Shown piece by piece: positions 18,756 to 30,000 of a stretch of 64,000 nt of DNA. Position 1 is the stretch's first letter. Each line of letters begins with the position of its first letter. Under the pieces are notes generated by a model. That model saw only the letters and a list, made by a program, of their open reading frames with translations. It was not told the DNA's origin and ran no database searches. The translations under genes were made by a program, and so were the position numbers. Source of the DNA: Chaetoceros tenuissimus (Eukaryota > Bacillariophyta > Thalassiosirophyceae > Chaetocerotales > Chaetocerotaceae); the NCBI GenBank assembly GCA_021927905.1, contig BLLK01000045.1, forward strand, positions 3,224,001 to 3,288,000, read 5' to 3'.

Positions 18756-19254
18756 ATGAATGCACCAATTTGTTTCTCTGAATCCTTAATCGACAGCCAG
18801 TTTGATACAAGATTAAGTCTCTCCGCGTCTGAAAACTACAACAGCAGTAACAGAAGAAGAAGTAGTTTTATCAAGAGAAATAGACCGAAACAGGGACAAC
18901 AACAAGCTACAGAAGGCAGACTTATTTTTCCTCGTAGTGAAAAGAAGAGAGACTCTACGTAGAAGGTCTACTCCAAATCGCCCGGTACGACAATCTTGGC
19001 ACAGTCTCACAAGTGGGAATACGCCCAATCCATCCAGGAACCTCAGACGATCTACAATGGATATGAATATTCTCAGTACAGGTACAGGTGGAACTAGTCC
19101 ACAAGATCAGGAGGAGCAGCCCATCAGTGAGGAACAAAAGAAATTTAGAAGGTCTTCCTTGATTGCTATTGAAAAATTGTATTCGTTGAACTTTGATGAT
19201 AATGCATTGAAATCTCTGATTACCGATGTCGAGAAAAGATTAGAATCCAAGTAA
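18756..19254 (+). pseudogene. Frameshifted paralog of the Ser/Arg-rich gene at 15482
   Basis: The first frame starts at ATG 18756 and stops at 18962. A second frame, shifted by one base, is open from about 18937 to 19254. Read together they follow the 15482 protein: RRSS sites, a TEGR/TDGE element, TLRRRST, RQSWHSL, LRRSTMDM and the C-terminal FDDNALKSLITDVEKRL helix. The shift falls in a purine-rich run at about 18938-18955. It is either a real one-base indel that kills the gene or a sequencing error; no plausible intron explains it. The conserved second half argues that the loss, if real, is recent. Confidence 0.6.
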
Positions 19255-19491
19255 TATGGATGAATTTTTGAGAAATAATTTTTGTATAGTCTAGTGTTTT
19301 AATGGAATAACCAATTTTTAATGTGACATTGAATGTTTCAGACAGTTCTATACGAAGTTGCTTGTCTTTGCAATATGGATAGATAGCATCCTAGATCAAG
19401 TATATTTTTAGAGCAAGATTGAAGCATGTGCACTATAAGGTCTTTAGCTTATAAATCTACGGACCTTACCTATCTAAACATCTAAACATAC

Positions 19492-20151
19492 CTATCTTTT
19501 ACGTTCACCCTTTTGTGCCCGTTTCCTCCTTTCTTCCTTTTGTTTCATTTTATCCATTTTAGCCTGTTTACTCTTGGCCTGTTCATCCTTTTTACTAGCC
19601 TTTGCAGCACCTTTTAATTGTTGAGAACGCTCTTTATTCATTTTTTCCGCCAAAGCCTTGTTCCCTATAACTTGTTCTCCAGCACCTGTATCCTCCTCAA
19701 TGATATTTCCATCATTATCATATTTCACCGATGAATCATAAGCATATTGTTCAATCAATGCCTTTTTCGCCGGATCCATTTCTGCCTCCCGCTTTTTCTG
19801 TAATTCCTTTTGCTTTTGCTCTTTTTCTAAAAGTGACGCTTCAAATTCTTGCTTTTGTTTCAATTGCATCTGTTCCAATTTTTCTTGTAAATCCTGTTCC
19901 TTTTTCAATTCCATTTCTTGCTGGAAGGCAGTGTGAAGTTGTAATATATCCTTTTTGAGTTGTTGAAAAGTATCATCATCTTCACTATATGATTCAGATG
20001 ATGCTTGTAGTAATTGTATAATTTCATCTAGTTCTTCTTCGTCTGTGGAGAGTGATCCTGTAATGTAGGAAAGGTATGTATCTGAATCCAAATCGAGAGA
20101 GGGCAGTTTTTCATTTAGAAATTCTACAAGTTTTGTGTTTTCGTCCGACAT
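19492..20151 (-). CDS. CCDC43-like coiled-coil protein (219 aa)
   Basis: Matches CCDC43 in layout. It has a folded N-terminal part with LVEFLNEKLPSLDLDSDTYLSYITG, then a long charged coiled coil with repeated Glu/Lys/Gln, an ALIEQYAYD element, and the basic end KRAQKGERKR, which is nearly the same as the animal protein's end. The length is also similar. Function in the family is poorly known. It is convergent with the small Ser/Arg-rich gene on its left and divergent from RPS26 on its right. Confidence 0.8.
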   Translation of the reverse strand: MSDENTKLVEFLNEKLPSLDLDSDTYLSYITGSLSTDEEELDEIIQLLQASSESYSEDDDTFQQLKKDILQLHTAFQQEMELKKEQDLQEKLEQMQLKQKQEFEASLLEKEQKQKELQKKREAEMDPAKKALIEQYAYDSSVKYDNDGNIIEEDTGAGEQVIGNKALAEKMNKERSQQLKGAAKASKKDEQAKSKQAKMDKMKQKEERRKRAQKGERKR

Positions 20152-20566
20152 TTTTGAATGTGAGGTTAGCTAGCTTTGCCTTTCTTTCGTAAATAAAACA
20201 AAAGAGTTCTTGATTGTAAGTGATGGGGGAAGTATCTATCTAGCAGTAATGTATTACGAATATTTCCATCAAAAAGGATATGGTCCAAGGTCTCTATTTA
20301 TCTACCTTGGTACAAAGGTACAAGTACAAGAAGAGAATGGATGTGATGGCGAAGGGCGATGGGCGTTGAAGACAGCGAGAAGATGCGTTCCAAGTTATCC
20401 CTATCGGACTTGTCGGTATTTCAAAATTTCTCAAAAAGGGGTGAAAAATATCAAAAGTGTCTCCAGCCCCTTACCCCTCTTACTAAACCGCGAACATACA
20501 CAAAGCATCGAAAGCAAAGCAAGGTTAGCAAGCAAGCTACCAAGCCTTACTCTGTTAGTCACGAAG

Positions 20567-20776
20567 GTATGTCTAGAACGTGTATTGACGCTATTGAACG
20601 AAACTGTAAGAGCAGAATGTTGGAATTAATTCTCATGCTTCCTCGTGGGGCAATTGGGAGTGATGATGGGATGATAAAGGGACATGTAATGGAAGAAGCA
20701 GCATTTGAAACAAGTACAACACATCACGACAAAAGACCTTCGAGAGTTGATTACTCACTTTTTTCTCTTTTTATAG
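20567..20776 (+). other. Probable intron in the 5' untranslated region of the RPS26 gene
   Basis: Donor ACGAAG/GTATGT at 20567 and a pyrimidine-rich acceptor CTCTTTTTATAG at 20776, with TTGATTACTCAC as a possible branch site. It ends 15 bases before the RPS26 ATG. Inferred from splice signals only. Confidence 0.4.
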
Positions 20777-20791
20777 AAGTAGATATTAACC

Positions 20792-21559
20792 ATGACCGTT
20801 AAGAGACGTAACCACGGAAGAAATAAGAAGGGACGCGGACACGTTAAGCGTGTTAGGTACGTTGAATTGAATTAGATGAAGAAGTGATTTAGTGAAAGCA
20901 AAAGCAATTGATGAATGAAGAAGGAGAGTAGACAACAGATGACATGAAAAGAAAAACTAGAGAAAAAGAACATGCATAGAAAGAAGAATGAAACTTGAAA
21001 AATTACATGAATGGAAAACGATGAAAGAAGCAAAGACATAAAACAAGTGTGAAACAAAATGATGCAAAGAAAAGATGAGATTCTCATTTCATTGGACAAA
21101 GTATAGAACAGAAGAATGGTGAACAATACATCAATACAAATCAGCACATCATTATACATTCAAAGAAAGAAGTATTGGATTTAGATTGGCTTCGGAACTT
21201 TCATTCATTGCTTTTGCAGAAACTTGATCCACATGTCCAAAATCTGAGACATAAACAAATTCAATATCCAACTTTTACTAACCATTTCTTCTTTCTTCAA
21301 CCACAGATGCGTTTCTACTGGAAAGGCTATCCCAAAGGATAAGGCTATCAAGCGTTTCATCGTACGTAACATCGTTGACGCTTCTTCCCTTCGTGATATC
21401 AAGGAGGCATCCGCTCTTGAGAACTACCAGCTTCCAAAGCTTTACCTCAAGATGTACTACTGTGTAGAGGCTGCTGTGCATCAGCGTATTGTACGTGGAC
21501 GTAGTAGAACCGACCGTCGTGTACGTACCCCACCTCCACGTTTCGGAGGACGCAAGTAA
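20792..21559 (+). CDS. RPS26: 40S ribosomal protein eS26 (RPS26), 2 exons, 105 aa
   Basis: Exons 20792-20856 and 21307-21559. The 450-bp intron starts GTACGT and ends CCACAG and splits the Arg22 codon. The protein starts [19 protein letters not shown] and continues with the family hallmarks [31 protein letters not shown] and TPPPRFGG. It is part of the small ribosomal subunit at the mRNA exit region. Oddity: animal eS26 has two CxxC pairs; here only the first cysteine of each pair remains (CVST and CVEA), so the zinc site looks lost. Confidence 0.96.
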
Positions 21560-22157
21560 ATTATAAATTTGCTAAATTAAATAAAAAAGAATCTCGATTT
21601 CTTTTGAGTTTGTCATAGTGAATTTCACAGTAATATTGCCTCATGCAAGAATTCTTTATACCTTTTGCAGTATCTCACTTTTTGGAATTCTTTGTTGAAA
21701 TTATACTCATGGCCAATGAAAGAGATCAATGGCACCTGTCTACCTCTTCGTCTCCTTGAATGTAATTTTATTGTATTGAACTGTTATTGACACATTACAA
21801 ATTATGAAAAATCATTTCATTATCCTTTTTGTATTTTGCATATACCACGCCATATTCAAATATACATGCTTTATTATAAAAATAAAAGATAGAGTGCCAT
21901 TTATGTGCATGTAGTATATGTTACTTTTACGAATAAATGAGAAATGTATTTTCAAATAATTTCGTATTTTTTCATTTTCATTCGGAATCTTTTGATGACG
22001 TCAGAGACATCTGTCTACATGTCACCTCTTGAACACATCATAGATCATATCTTTCCTTTTCTCATGAAGTCTTCATTACAACATTCCTTTTCTTATTGGC
22101 TACTTTCATCTGTTATTTCATATATTGTTATCACATATTACAATACACAATACCAAC
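21560..22157. other. Intergenic between RPS26 and the antiporter gene
   Basis: About 600 bp. It holds a perfect CRE palindrome at 21996-22003 on the antiporter side and AT-rich sequence otherwise. Confidence 0.5.
21996..22003. promoter_or_regulatory. CRE-type palindrome TGACGTCA
   Basis: Perfect 8-bp bZIP site 155 bp before the antiporter ATG. Identical palindromes lie about 195-230 bp before both LRR genes in this window. In diatoms TGACGT elements are known in CO2/cAMP-responsive promoters; use here is inferred. Confidence 0.45.
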
Positions 22158-23558
22158 ATGAAGCTCTTCAATTTAGCTGTGCTATCAGCTGCGCTCCTTT
22201 CTGTAGATGCGAAGCCATTCATTCCTTCTTCCCATGCAAAGATTTCCACTGCACCTAGAGGAAGCATCAACTTGATCGATGACATCTCTTCCTCGTCGAA
22301 AGTAACTTCGACCTCAGCAGCACTATCACTGAGAGGAGGAGCATCTCCACTATCCATGGTGACAGAGGCAGCATCTGGACTTCAGTCCTACATGAAGGGA
22401 CCTAAAACTGATACTCTCATTCTATTACTCACCACTGCACTTAATACACCAATTTGTCAAAAGTTCAATGTATCTCCTATCCTCGGATTTCTTTCCTTGG
22501 GATTACTATTTGGACCAAATGGTAAAGGACTCATTAAAGACATTCACACAACTGAAATGCTGGCTGATTTGGGTATCGTCTTGTTTCTTTTCGAAATGGG
22601 TATCCACCTCGATGTCAAAACACTCATGGCTATGAAACGTGACGTATTTGGAATTGGCCTTTCTCAATTTTCCATCACAGCAGCTGTAATCGCTTTTATT
22701 TCCAAAGCAATGGGATATTCCAATGCGGCGGGTATCATCATTGGTTGGTCGCTTGCTCTTTCTAGTAGTGCGTTCGTACTCCAGTTACTCAAGGAAAAAA
22801 ATGAAATGGGATCACAATATGGGAAATCATCTTTTGGAACTTTGTTATTGCAAGATTTGATGGTGGTGCCTCTACTCGTTATTACTCCGATTTTGGCAGG
22901 TTCTGGAAAATCACCTAGTGAAGCGGTTATGAATTCCTTGGTGCAGATTACCATGGCACTTTCCACCATTGGTCTATTTGGTAAATTTCTTTTGAATCCT
23001 ATTTTGGATTTGGTTGCTAGTTGTGGATCACAAGAGGCCATGATTGGAAGTATCCTTGGTATTGTCATGAGTATGAGTTTTCTCACAGAAGGACTTGGTT
23101 TGAGTAATACTCTTGGTGCTTTCTTGTCTGGAATGTTGATTGCAGAGACAAAGCATCGTCATCATGTGGAAGTGGAGGCATCCCCATTCCGTGGAATTCT
23201 GGTTGGTTTGTTCTTTTTCACTGTTGGTTTTGAGATTGATTTGAAAATGATTGCTGCGCAACCTGCAATGATTGCATCTACTGTTGCTGGTATCTTGGCA
23301 ATCAAGGCTATCATTGCTACTGGAGTTTGTAGAATGTTTGATTTGCCAATGAGTATTGCACAGAGAGTTGGACTTGTCTTGAGTCAAGGGGGAGAATTTG
23401 CATTCGTAGCATTTAGAACTGCTAGATCAGCTGGTATTTTGACTGATGAGCAGACAAAGATGCTCTTGACTTGTGTAAGTCTTACCATGGCTATGACTCC
23501 TACCTTGGAAGATTTCGGAGGGAAAATGGCCAAGAAATTGGAGGCAAAAAGTGACTAG
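22158..23558 (+). CDS. KEA/KefB-type (CPA2) cation/H+ antiporter with signal sequence (466 aa)
   Basis: A start at 22158 gives a clean signal peptide (MKLFNLAVLSAALLSVDA) followed by a Ser-rich stretch and SLRGG before the first helix; the frame is open further upstream, but no signal would be kept. About 12 membrane segments follow in the CPA2 pattern, with LGFLSLGLLFGPNGKGL, DLGIVLFLFEMGIHLD, LLLQDLMVVPLL and LVLSQGGEFAFVAF. The QD and GGEFAF elements are the KefB/KEA hallmarks. There is no C-terminal RCK/TrkA-N domain. The signal sequence suggests a plastid-envelope or thylakoid KEA, though the presequence lacks a clear Phe cleavage motif; another endomembrane is possible. Confidence 0.85.
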   Translation: MKLFNLAVLSAALLSVDAKPFIPSSHAKISTAPRGSINLIDDISSSSKVTSTSAALSLRGGASPLSMVTEAASGLQSYMKGPKTDTLILLLTTALNTPICQKFNVSPILGFLSLGLLFGPNGKGLIKDIHTTEMLADLGIVLFLFEMGIHLDVKTLMAMKRDVFGIGLSQFSITAAVIAFISKAMGYSNAAGIIIGWSLALSSSAFVLQLLKEKNEMGSQYGKSSFGTLLLQDLMVVPLLVITPILAGSGKSPSEAVMNSLVQITMALSTIGLFGKFLLNPILDLVASCGSQEAMIGSILGIVMSMSFLTEGLGLSNTLGAFLSGMLIAETKHRHHVEVEASPFRGILVGLFFFTVGFEIDLKMIAAQPAMIASTVAGILAIKAIIATGVCRMFDLPMSIAQRVGLVLSQGGEFAFVAFRTARSAGILTDEQTKMLLTCVSLTMAMTPTLEDFGGKMAKKLEAKSD

Positions 23559-23764
23559 ACTTTGAAAGTAGACACTTGACTCTTTTGAGTACAGTCGGAG
23601 AGATTGGGAACATTACGAGAAATATATATTATATAACAAAAGGAGATAACACTTAATCTAGCTAGCTAATTTCTGTAAACCTTTATTTCTTAGCTGTTTA
23701 CGAAAGATAGCATAAGTGCAAACAGTCCAAATATAGACTGAATCTTCCTCAAACTATTATATCT

Positions 23765-25336
23765 TCATATTAAGCCTCCAAAGACATCACTCTCGGTTAC
23801 ATCTGTTGCTGGCGGTGATGGTAACTCACCATCATTTTCAACTCCTTCACTTGTAGTAGCCGTTTCTACTTCACTATCTTCTTGATCCATATAGAGCATT
23901 CTCCAACTCTTTTCACCCTTTGGTCGATCAAGACCAATTGTATCTAGAATCAAACATAAGCAACTGACAAGTGCATCTCGTTCCAATTTATTCCGAGCAT
24001 TCAAATCAAGACTACCATTTTTTGTCAATATACTAAAACAATCATCTTCTTTGAATTCACTCTCGAGCAACAATTGCAAAGCCGAAGTAGATTTCCCAAC
24101 GTCCACATACAAGACATCACTCAGTAATATAGTATGTTTCGGTCCCATTTTCTGCTCATTTTCCGTCCTCCATTCCAATGTTTCTTGATGTACATTCAAC
24201 TGAATCCATATTTTTCTCGGTTGACATTGTGTTCCATGTGCATTCAATCGAATCCCCGGCTCACGAAGCGAAGTCAAAGTCGAACTCAAAACCATTTGCG
24301 AAGGAACACGATGATTACAATTCGGATTAGGATGAAAAGGACTAGGATCTACCGGTGCATGAATACTACTTGGAACAGGTGAAGCTTGTGAAAAACTCGC
24401 CAAAGATTCCAACTCGACCAACGAAGGAGGCGGTACATTTCTCTGTGAGATATGTTCTGGAGTGAAAAAGTCCATAGGTTGCGGACTACCATTGGCAAAA
24501 AAGAATTCAGGAGTTTGCGGTAATCTATTTGGAAATTTGTTGATTGCCGATCGAGTAGGATCCCAAGTCCCATGGCTAATTTCCGAAATCATGGGCGAGG
24601 CATGTGACACTTCTTCCGCGGATCCCATGGTGGCTAAACTTTTCCTTGATGATTCAATTCCACTGTCTACTCTAGATATCGAAGTTTCGTTGGAACTCTT
24701 TGCATATCGCGTACTGACTTCTGACTGACCACTGGTGAATCTAGATGATATCCGACTTATTCTACTACTGGAATAATCACTCATGACAGCGGAAGATACG
24801 TGTGATTTATTACTACTAAAGTGTTGTTGCTGCTGCTGCATCATGTTTTTCCGAGGCGAATCTCTTTTGAAATTTAATAAATGCATTGGAATTTCTCGTG
24901 GCTTTTTCTGCTTCAAATGTCGTCTTGGATAGGCACCGCATAATTGTTGTCGAAAGCCTTTTGGTAGAAATAAGTAAATCACAAATAGAATGACGGATGT
25001 AAACATTACTTGTGCATATATTGTAGTGAAGGACTTGTGATGATCTGCTATCGAGTTTTGGAAGCCTTGAGATGTGTATTGGTCATCTGTATTCATGTTA
25101 CTGGTGCTGCTTTGATTACTGAAGGAAACAAAGTAGCTTCCTTTATTGTGAAACATATGATATGTTGTAGGAGACGATGTGGGAGCAGCAGTTCGCTGTC
25201 GCTTTCGAAGAAGAGCTCTTGATCCCCGACCCTTTTGCTGCTGATTCATGGTAAAGTAAATTGCTAATTTTGTTACTATGGAATCACTGTGAGTACTTTT
25301 GTAATGATTCAAGCATTCATAATGATACAAGTCCAT
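23765..25336 (-). CDS. Single-pass membrane protein with C-terminal PH-like domain (523 aa)
   Basis: ATG 25336 is used; a second start at 25249 (MNQQQ) would drop a poorly conserved leader. A transmembrane helix (AQVMFTSVILFVIYLFL) lies at about residues 108-124, followed by basic and long Ser-rich low-complexity sequence. The last 150 residues look like a pleckstrin-homology fold: KIWIQLNVHQETLEWRTE, then ILLSDVLYVDVGKST, DDCFSILTKNGSLDL and RDALVSCLCLILDTI, the order of strands and final helix in PH domains of phospholipase type. Likely role: lipid- or protein-binding adaptor at a membrane. No catalytic domain seen. Confidence 0.7.
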   Translation of the reverse strand: MDLYHYECLNHYKSTHSDSIVTKLAIYFTMNQQQKGRGSRALLRKRQRTAAPTSSPTTYHMFHNKGSYFVSFSNQSSTSNMNTDDQYTSQGFQNSIADHHKSFTTIYAQVMFTSVILFVIYLFLPKGFRQQLCGAYPRRHLKQKKPREIPMHLLNFKRDSPRKNMMQQQQQHFSSNKSHVSSAVMSDYSSSRISRISSRFTSGQSEVSTRYAKSSNETSISRVDSGIESSRKSLATMGSAEEVSHASPMISEISHGTWDPTRSAINKFPNRLPQTPEFFFANGSPQPMDFFTPEHISQRNVPPPSLVELESLASFSQASPVPSSIHAPVDPSPFHPNPNCNHRVPSQMVLSSTLTSLREPGIRLNAHGTQCQPRKIWIQLNVHQETLEWRTENEQKMGPKHTILLSDVLYVDVGKSTSALQLLLESEFKEDDCFSILTKNGSLDLNARNKLERDALVSCLCLILDTIGLDRPKGEKSWRMLYMDQEDSEVETATTSEGVENDGELPSPPATDVTESDVFGGLI

Positions 25337-25755
25337 GTTGCATCGATACTAATCGATGCTCATCATTGTGTGCGCAAAGGTATGTAAGTCGTGTTTGTAT
25401 CGTGACTCGTACACGAACCGACATTCCGATCAAGTCCCATCTTCTCCAAACTTTTCTCATTTTTTTTTGAAAAAGAAATGATTTGGCAACAGTAGATACA
25501 ACATGGACTTTCTAAGCAAAGGTCAAGGGAAGGGATGTAGTATTTATACTCTAAAGAATATGAAAATTATCTTACTGCTAATAAGAATTATGATACTGCA
25601 TTCAATGTACAGTAGAGAGAATGAAAGTATGAAATAGAAATGACCCCGACATAGAGCAAATCACTTGTAAAAATATCTAGGCGACTATTCAGTAGTGCTC
25701 TTGCTTACTTTAGCTTGATTTGACTCATATTAACAAATAATTATTTCCAACATAG
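25337..25755. other. Intergenic, no gene seen
   Basis: About 420 bp between two minus-strand genes; promoter of the PH-like gene and terminator of the oxygenase gene. Confidence 0.4.
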
Positions 25756-26604
25756 TTATGTATCTATAACTTCTTTTCTTTCTCCATTTATCCACAAAGT
25801 AAGTGCATATCTGTCTTTTGTGGATGGCAGTACTTCATGTTCTACTTTCTCCGAATCAAATATTATCAATGTACCACCAGTTGGATTAACATCCGTAAAG
25901 GTTTCCCTTTCTTCAACAGTTTCCTTCCCTCGATAACAACGAAGATTGCCGCCACTGTTCCAGTCTGGGGAGTTTAGATATAAAATACATGTCACGGATC
26001 GATGTCGATAATCAGATGCACGTAACCAACCTAGTAATCCCATTTCACTTAGACTTTCCGTACATCGATCTAAATGTCTTTTGTAGCCATACAATTGCCC
26101 ATCTGAAATATACCTCGAAAGCTGACATTGCTTGGGTACATTGAAGGAAGACGATACATTGTATTGGAATCTATCGAGTAAGTAAGGCACACCACGGAGT
26201 AATTTGATACAATGTATCAAACTGTCATGTCCATGTTGAAACTTTGCATCGCTTTCTCGAATTACACATGTTGCATCTCGTCTGACATCCTCATCGTTGG
26301 AATGATTATCAGAGTCGAATATTTTACCCATCTTTTGAATGCTATTTCTTGCACCCTGTAACATGGTGGGAGTTAAAACATTATGAATGACAACCATATT
26401 GTTACGTTCCAATTCTCTGATATGATCCTTTGTCAAAATGGTTGAAGTTGGTGGGTATCGACATGCTTTGGAAGTTTCGGCATCACCCAAATCTGTTCGA
26501 AAGTAAGCTTCCATAAGCACAACAGTTCCAATTGTAGCAACGGTTCCTCCCATCACACTGTCAAATGAAAGTCTACGGGCGAATTTTGAAACGAATGAAT
26601 TCAT
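25756..26604 (-). CDS. 2-oxoglutarate/Fe(II) dioxygenase, prolyl-hydroxylase-like (282 aa)
   Basis: The N-terminus has a hydrophobic segment (GGTVATIGTVVLMEAYF) that looks like a signal anchor. The catalytic core is the double-stranded beta-helix: HLD at about residues 177-179 gives the first His and Asp iron ligands, VEHEV at about 255-257 the second His, and RYALTLWI the basic residue that binds 2-oxoglutarate. SVTCILYLN and GGNLRCYRG followed by PTGGTLIIFDS are the strands seen in P4H-type enzymes. Likely a protein hydroxylase; the substrate cannot be told. Confidence 0.84.
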   Translation of the reverse strand: MNSFVSKFARRLSFDSVMGGTVATIGTVVLMEAYFRTDLGDAETSKACRYPPTSTILTKDHIRELERNNMVVIHNVLTPTMLQGARNSIQKMGKIFDSDNHSNDEDVRRDATCVIRESDAKFQHGHDSLIHCIKLLRGVPYLLDRFQYNVSSSFNVPKQCQLSRYISDGQLYGYKRHLDRCTESLSEMGLLGWLRASDYRHRSVTCILYLNSPDWNSGGNLRCYRGKETVEERETFTDVNPTGGTLIIFDSEKVEHEVLPSTKDRYALTLWINGERKEVIDT

Positions 26605-27046
26605 ACTTGGAAATAGTGATCATTGAGAGACTTTGAATTATGTGTGATTGGTGATCTAGTGGTTTTTGTAAAATTCTCAAGAAGAACGGACGGACGGTAT
26701 TAGGATAAAATGAAAAAAAGACAAAATATGAGATATGTGATTTTGTGAAAAGCATCAAGGGCGTTAAATTAGCGGTAAAATGTCAATTAATACTCCAAAT
26801 CCCAACCTGATACAGATATTAAAACATTTCATTTCCGTTGCGATTCGATTCTCCAACGTCCCTAAAAAGTCATAATACAGCTAAATTAAAAATACACGAT
26901 GCTAAAATACACTAAAATACATATAATCAGCGATGGCTTTTTTCTTTGACACAACAGCCTCCTTTTCTTTACACTGGAATGCAATAAACATTGCATTACC
27001 AAATCCAATAGATACATTACAAATCATTATCTGATAACATTACTTC
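26605..27046. other. Divergent promoter region
   Basis: About 440 bp between the oxygenase (minus) and the ankyrin/armadillo gene (plus). It contains GGACGGACGG near 26690. No gene seen. Confidence 0.45.
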
Positions 27047-30000
27047 ATGAGTATGGCACCGAGGTATTCTCTTAATGCCCGTGCTCGCAATGGAGGAGCT
27101 CTAGATGATGAGCTCACAGCCATGACAGACTCCAAATACGATGATGAATCTACTGCAGTTCCAGGAGACTCCCTCAACGCCAAAGCACAGGGAAGAAAGC
27201 AAGCCAGAGAGCTTCACGACTCATACTCTTCTGATACATCCGATGAAGAAGATTCAAGATCTGTGGAATCGGAAGGATCCTTAGATGATGAGGTATCTGC
27301 ATACGATGAGCCTGAATTTGATGACAATCGTTCCATGTCTGCTCAATCCATCGCTGCTCAGTCCGTTGCAAGAGCTGTGTCACGTAGCATCAACAAGGGA
27401 GGATCGAGACTTTCCATGCAGGCCAATATTGCCATGAGAAGACGTAAGATGGACTCTCCAAAGTTGCGTCAAAAGCTTGAACAGGAACAACATGGAGATG
27501 CAGATTATGCCGATGGAGCTACTGAGCTCTATAAGCATTTGGAGAATCATAGATGGCGCGAGGTTTCGGAGAGATGCAGAAGTGATCCTCTTGAGACCAA
27601 GATCTGGGTATTTAGAAAGGACAGACGTGAGAAGAAAGTCTTGTGGAGAATGCTGCCAATTCATACTGCCATCCTTTACAGAGCTCCTGTCTACGTTATC
27701 TTGGACTTGTTGGCTGCGAATCCTGATGGACCGAAGGAAATGGACGATCGTAAGATGTTACCAGTACATATGGCGTGCAGAGTTTTGTGCAAAGAAGATG
27801 TTTTGAGAGTGCTCTTGAAGCATAATGTCAACACTGTTGTGTCTAGAGATGCAAAAGGACGTACTCCAAGAGATATCCTTGAGGCTTCAGGCAATCGCGA
27901 TCAGGATTCTAGAGTCTTACAAAAGGTAGCTGCCAGAAATAAGAATCAGCTCATCAAGGTTCTTACTGAATTTGAGATTGTGTATGAAAGATTGAATGCA
28001 GCCCAGTCAGTTGCTGGATCTAGATGGTCTCGTTTTGGTGCTGATGATGATAGATCCATTGCTGATGATGGATCTATTGTTTCAAAGTCTCGCCCACGCC
28101 CTGGTTCTGCTGAAAGTCTTGGAAGTAGACCTGGTTCTGCTGGAAGTAGACCTGGTTCTGCTGGAAGTAGAAGAAGTACAAGATCTAGATCTAAATCCAG
28201 ATCCCGTTCAGTTACTCGTGATAGATCTGATAGAAGTGTAGACAGTAGAAGATCAAGACGTGATGATCGCTCTGTTTCTTCTAGTAAAAGTCGTTCCCGC
28301 AGTGTATCCGTTGGGCGTCAACGTGGTGTTCCGCGTGTTCCTCGTCCTGAAGATGCAATGAGGCGCATGAACAAGCCTCGTCTTCCTCCTTCTAATGCAA
28401 AACGCGGTGGTATTCCTCAAAGAATTGGTGGTGGAACTTCCACTAGAGGATCTAGAGGATACGATGATGATATGTCACTTCGTTCTGGACGCAGTGGGAG
28501 AGTTTCTAGATCAGCAAGAAGGCAAAGAGGCGGATACAGAGACGACGATTCTGAATTTGATGATGATGATGTTTCGCGTCTCTCTGGAAAAATTAGCTTA
28601 GCTGCAAGAGGATACGATGATGACTCTGTAGCAGGAAGTGTTGGCACAAGACGTTCTCGTGTTGTTAGAAGAGTTGAAAGAAAGCCAAGAGGAGTTGTTG
28701 AGGAAACTCCAGTTGAGGAGATTGAGGATGATGACGACGACTCTGTCATTACTGATGCAAAATCCGAGGACTCTGACATTATTGTAGAGGAAGATCTTCC
28801 ACAGGGACCTTTGTACGATCTTTGGAAGGATATTGAAAACCTGTATCCAGTACCAGAGGAATATTTCGATCCGAAACTTATCGAGAAGAATGATCAAATT
28901 TTGGCAAAGAAAAAAGAAGAGAGAGAAAAAGCCATCCAAAATATTAAGTATTATGACCCACCCAAGGAACTTCAGAAGCTTCTCACCGTCATTACAGGAG
29001 GTTCGGCAGATATCAATTTCAAGAGGAAAAAGTCTGTTCCTTTACCGGAGAAAGCAAATGGTAGAAGAGCTAATGCACTTGGAGCACTTCGTGCATTGTC
29101 TAAGAACTCAAAGAATAGACTACGTCTGGGACGTACGAAGGGAGTTATATTTGGTCTTTTGAGTGTACTTCGCGATGACACTGCCAATGATGAGGAAAGA
29201 GTGCGTAGTAGCAATACTCTTATGTATCTATGTGTACCAAAGCAGAATGCTGAAGCCATCTATAACTCTGATCCTGAGATTCTTGATACTCTTCATTCAG
29301 GTATGAATGACAGTAATCCTCGTGTCAGCTTCAACTGCTGCGCAACTCTTTTCTATTTGTCCAAGGGCGAAGAAACTCGACTTGATATTGTTAAGAACAA
29401 CCCAGTTCTTGATACCTTGCAAGAAATGATTGATACCTACATCGATGATGGGGCTGATGATGATGAAATGTCAGTAGGATCAGGAGTTGGAATTCTTGGA
29501 AGTCCAAGTGGCATTCGCGCCCAAGGAGCACCAACAACCGATGAAGATAGTCTTCGTGGATGTCGTTTGAATTCACTCAAGATCTTCTTAGCAATGTCAA
29601 AATCAAAAGAAGGTGCTCAGAAAATGCTCTACAAAACTGCTTTGATTGATACGATTGTCAAGGTAGCTGGAACTATGTCACCAGAGGAGAACCTCTTCTC
29701 GATGGCAATTTTTGCAAATCTCTCTAGAAACGCAGAGAACATGAACAAGCTTCTGCTAACACCAAATCTTTTACAAGCATTGGCTAGAGGACAAAAGTCT
29801 AAGAATGACGAGTGTCGAAAATGTGCAACTTTGGCTCTTCAAAACTTGTCATGTAATAAGATTTTCCGTCGTCGTATTGGACAAGCTGAAATATGTCTAC
29901 CAGGAATTACTGGGGAAGCATTGAGCAACAAGACAAACAAAGTAGCAACTGAATCTAAGTTTGCTGCAGTCAACACAATTCGTAATCTTGCTGTTGAGCC

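Noticed and set aside
18937-19254. Independent short gene starting with GTG at 18937
   Set aside because: Homology to the 15482 protein shows it is the second half of the gene that starts at 18756.
20210-20802. Overlapping plus-strand frames of 139 and 147 codons before RPS26
   Set aside because: They lie in the RPS26 promoter/5' untranslated region, cross a likely intron and show no protein-like conservation.
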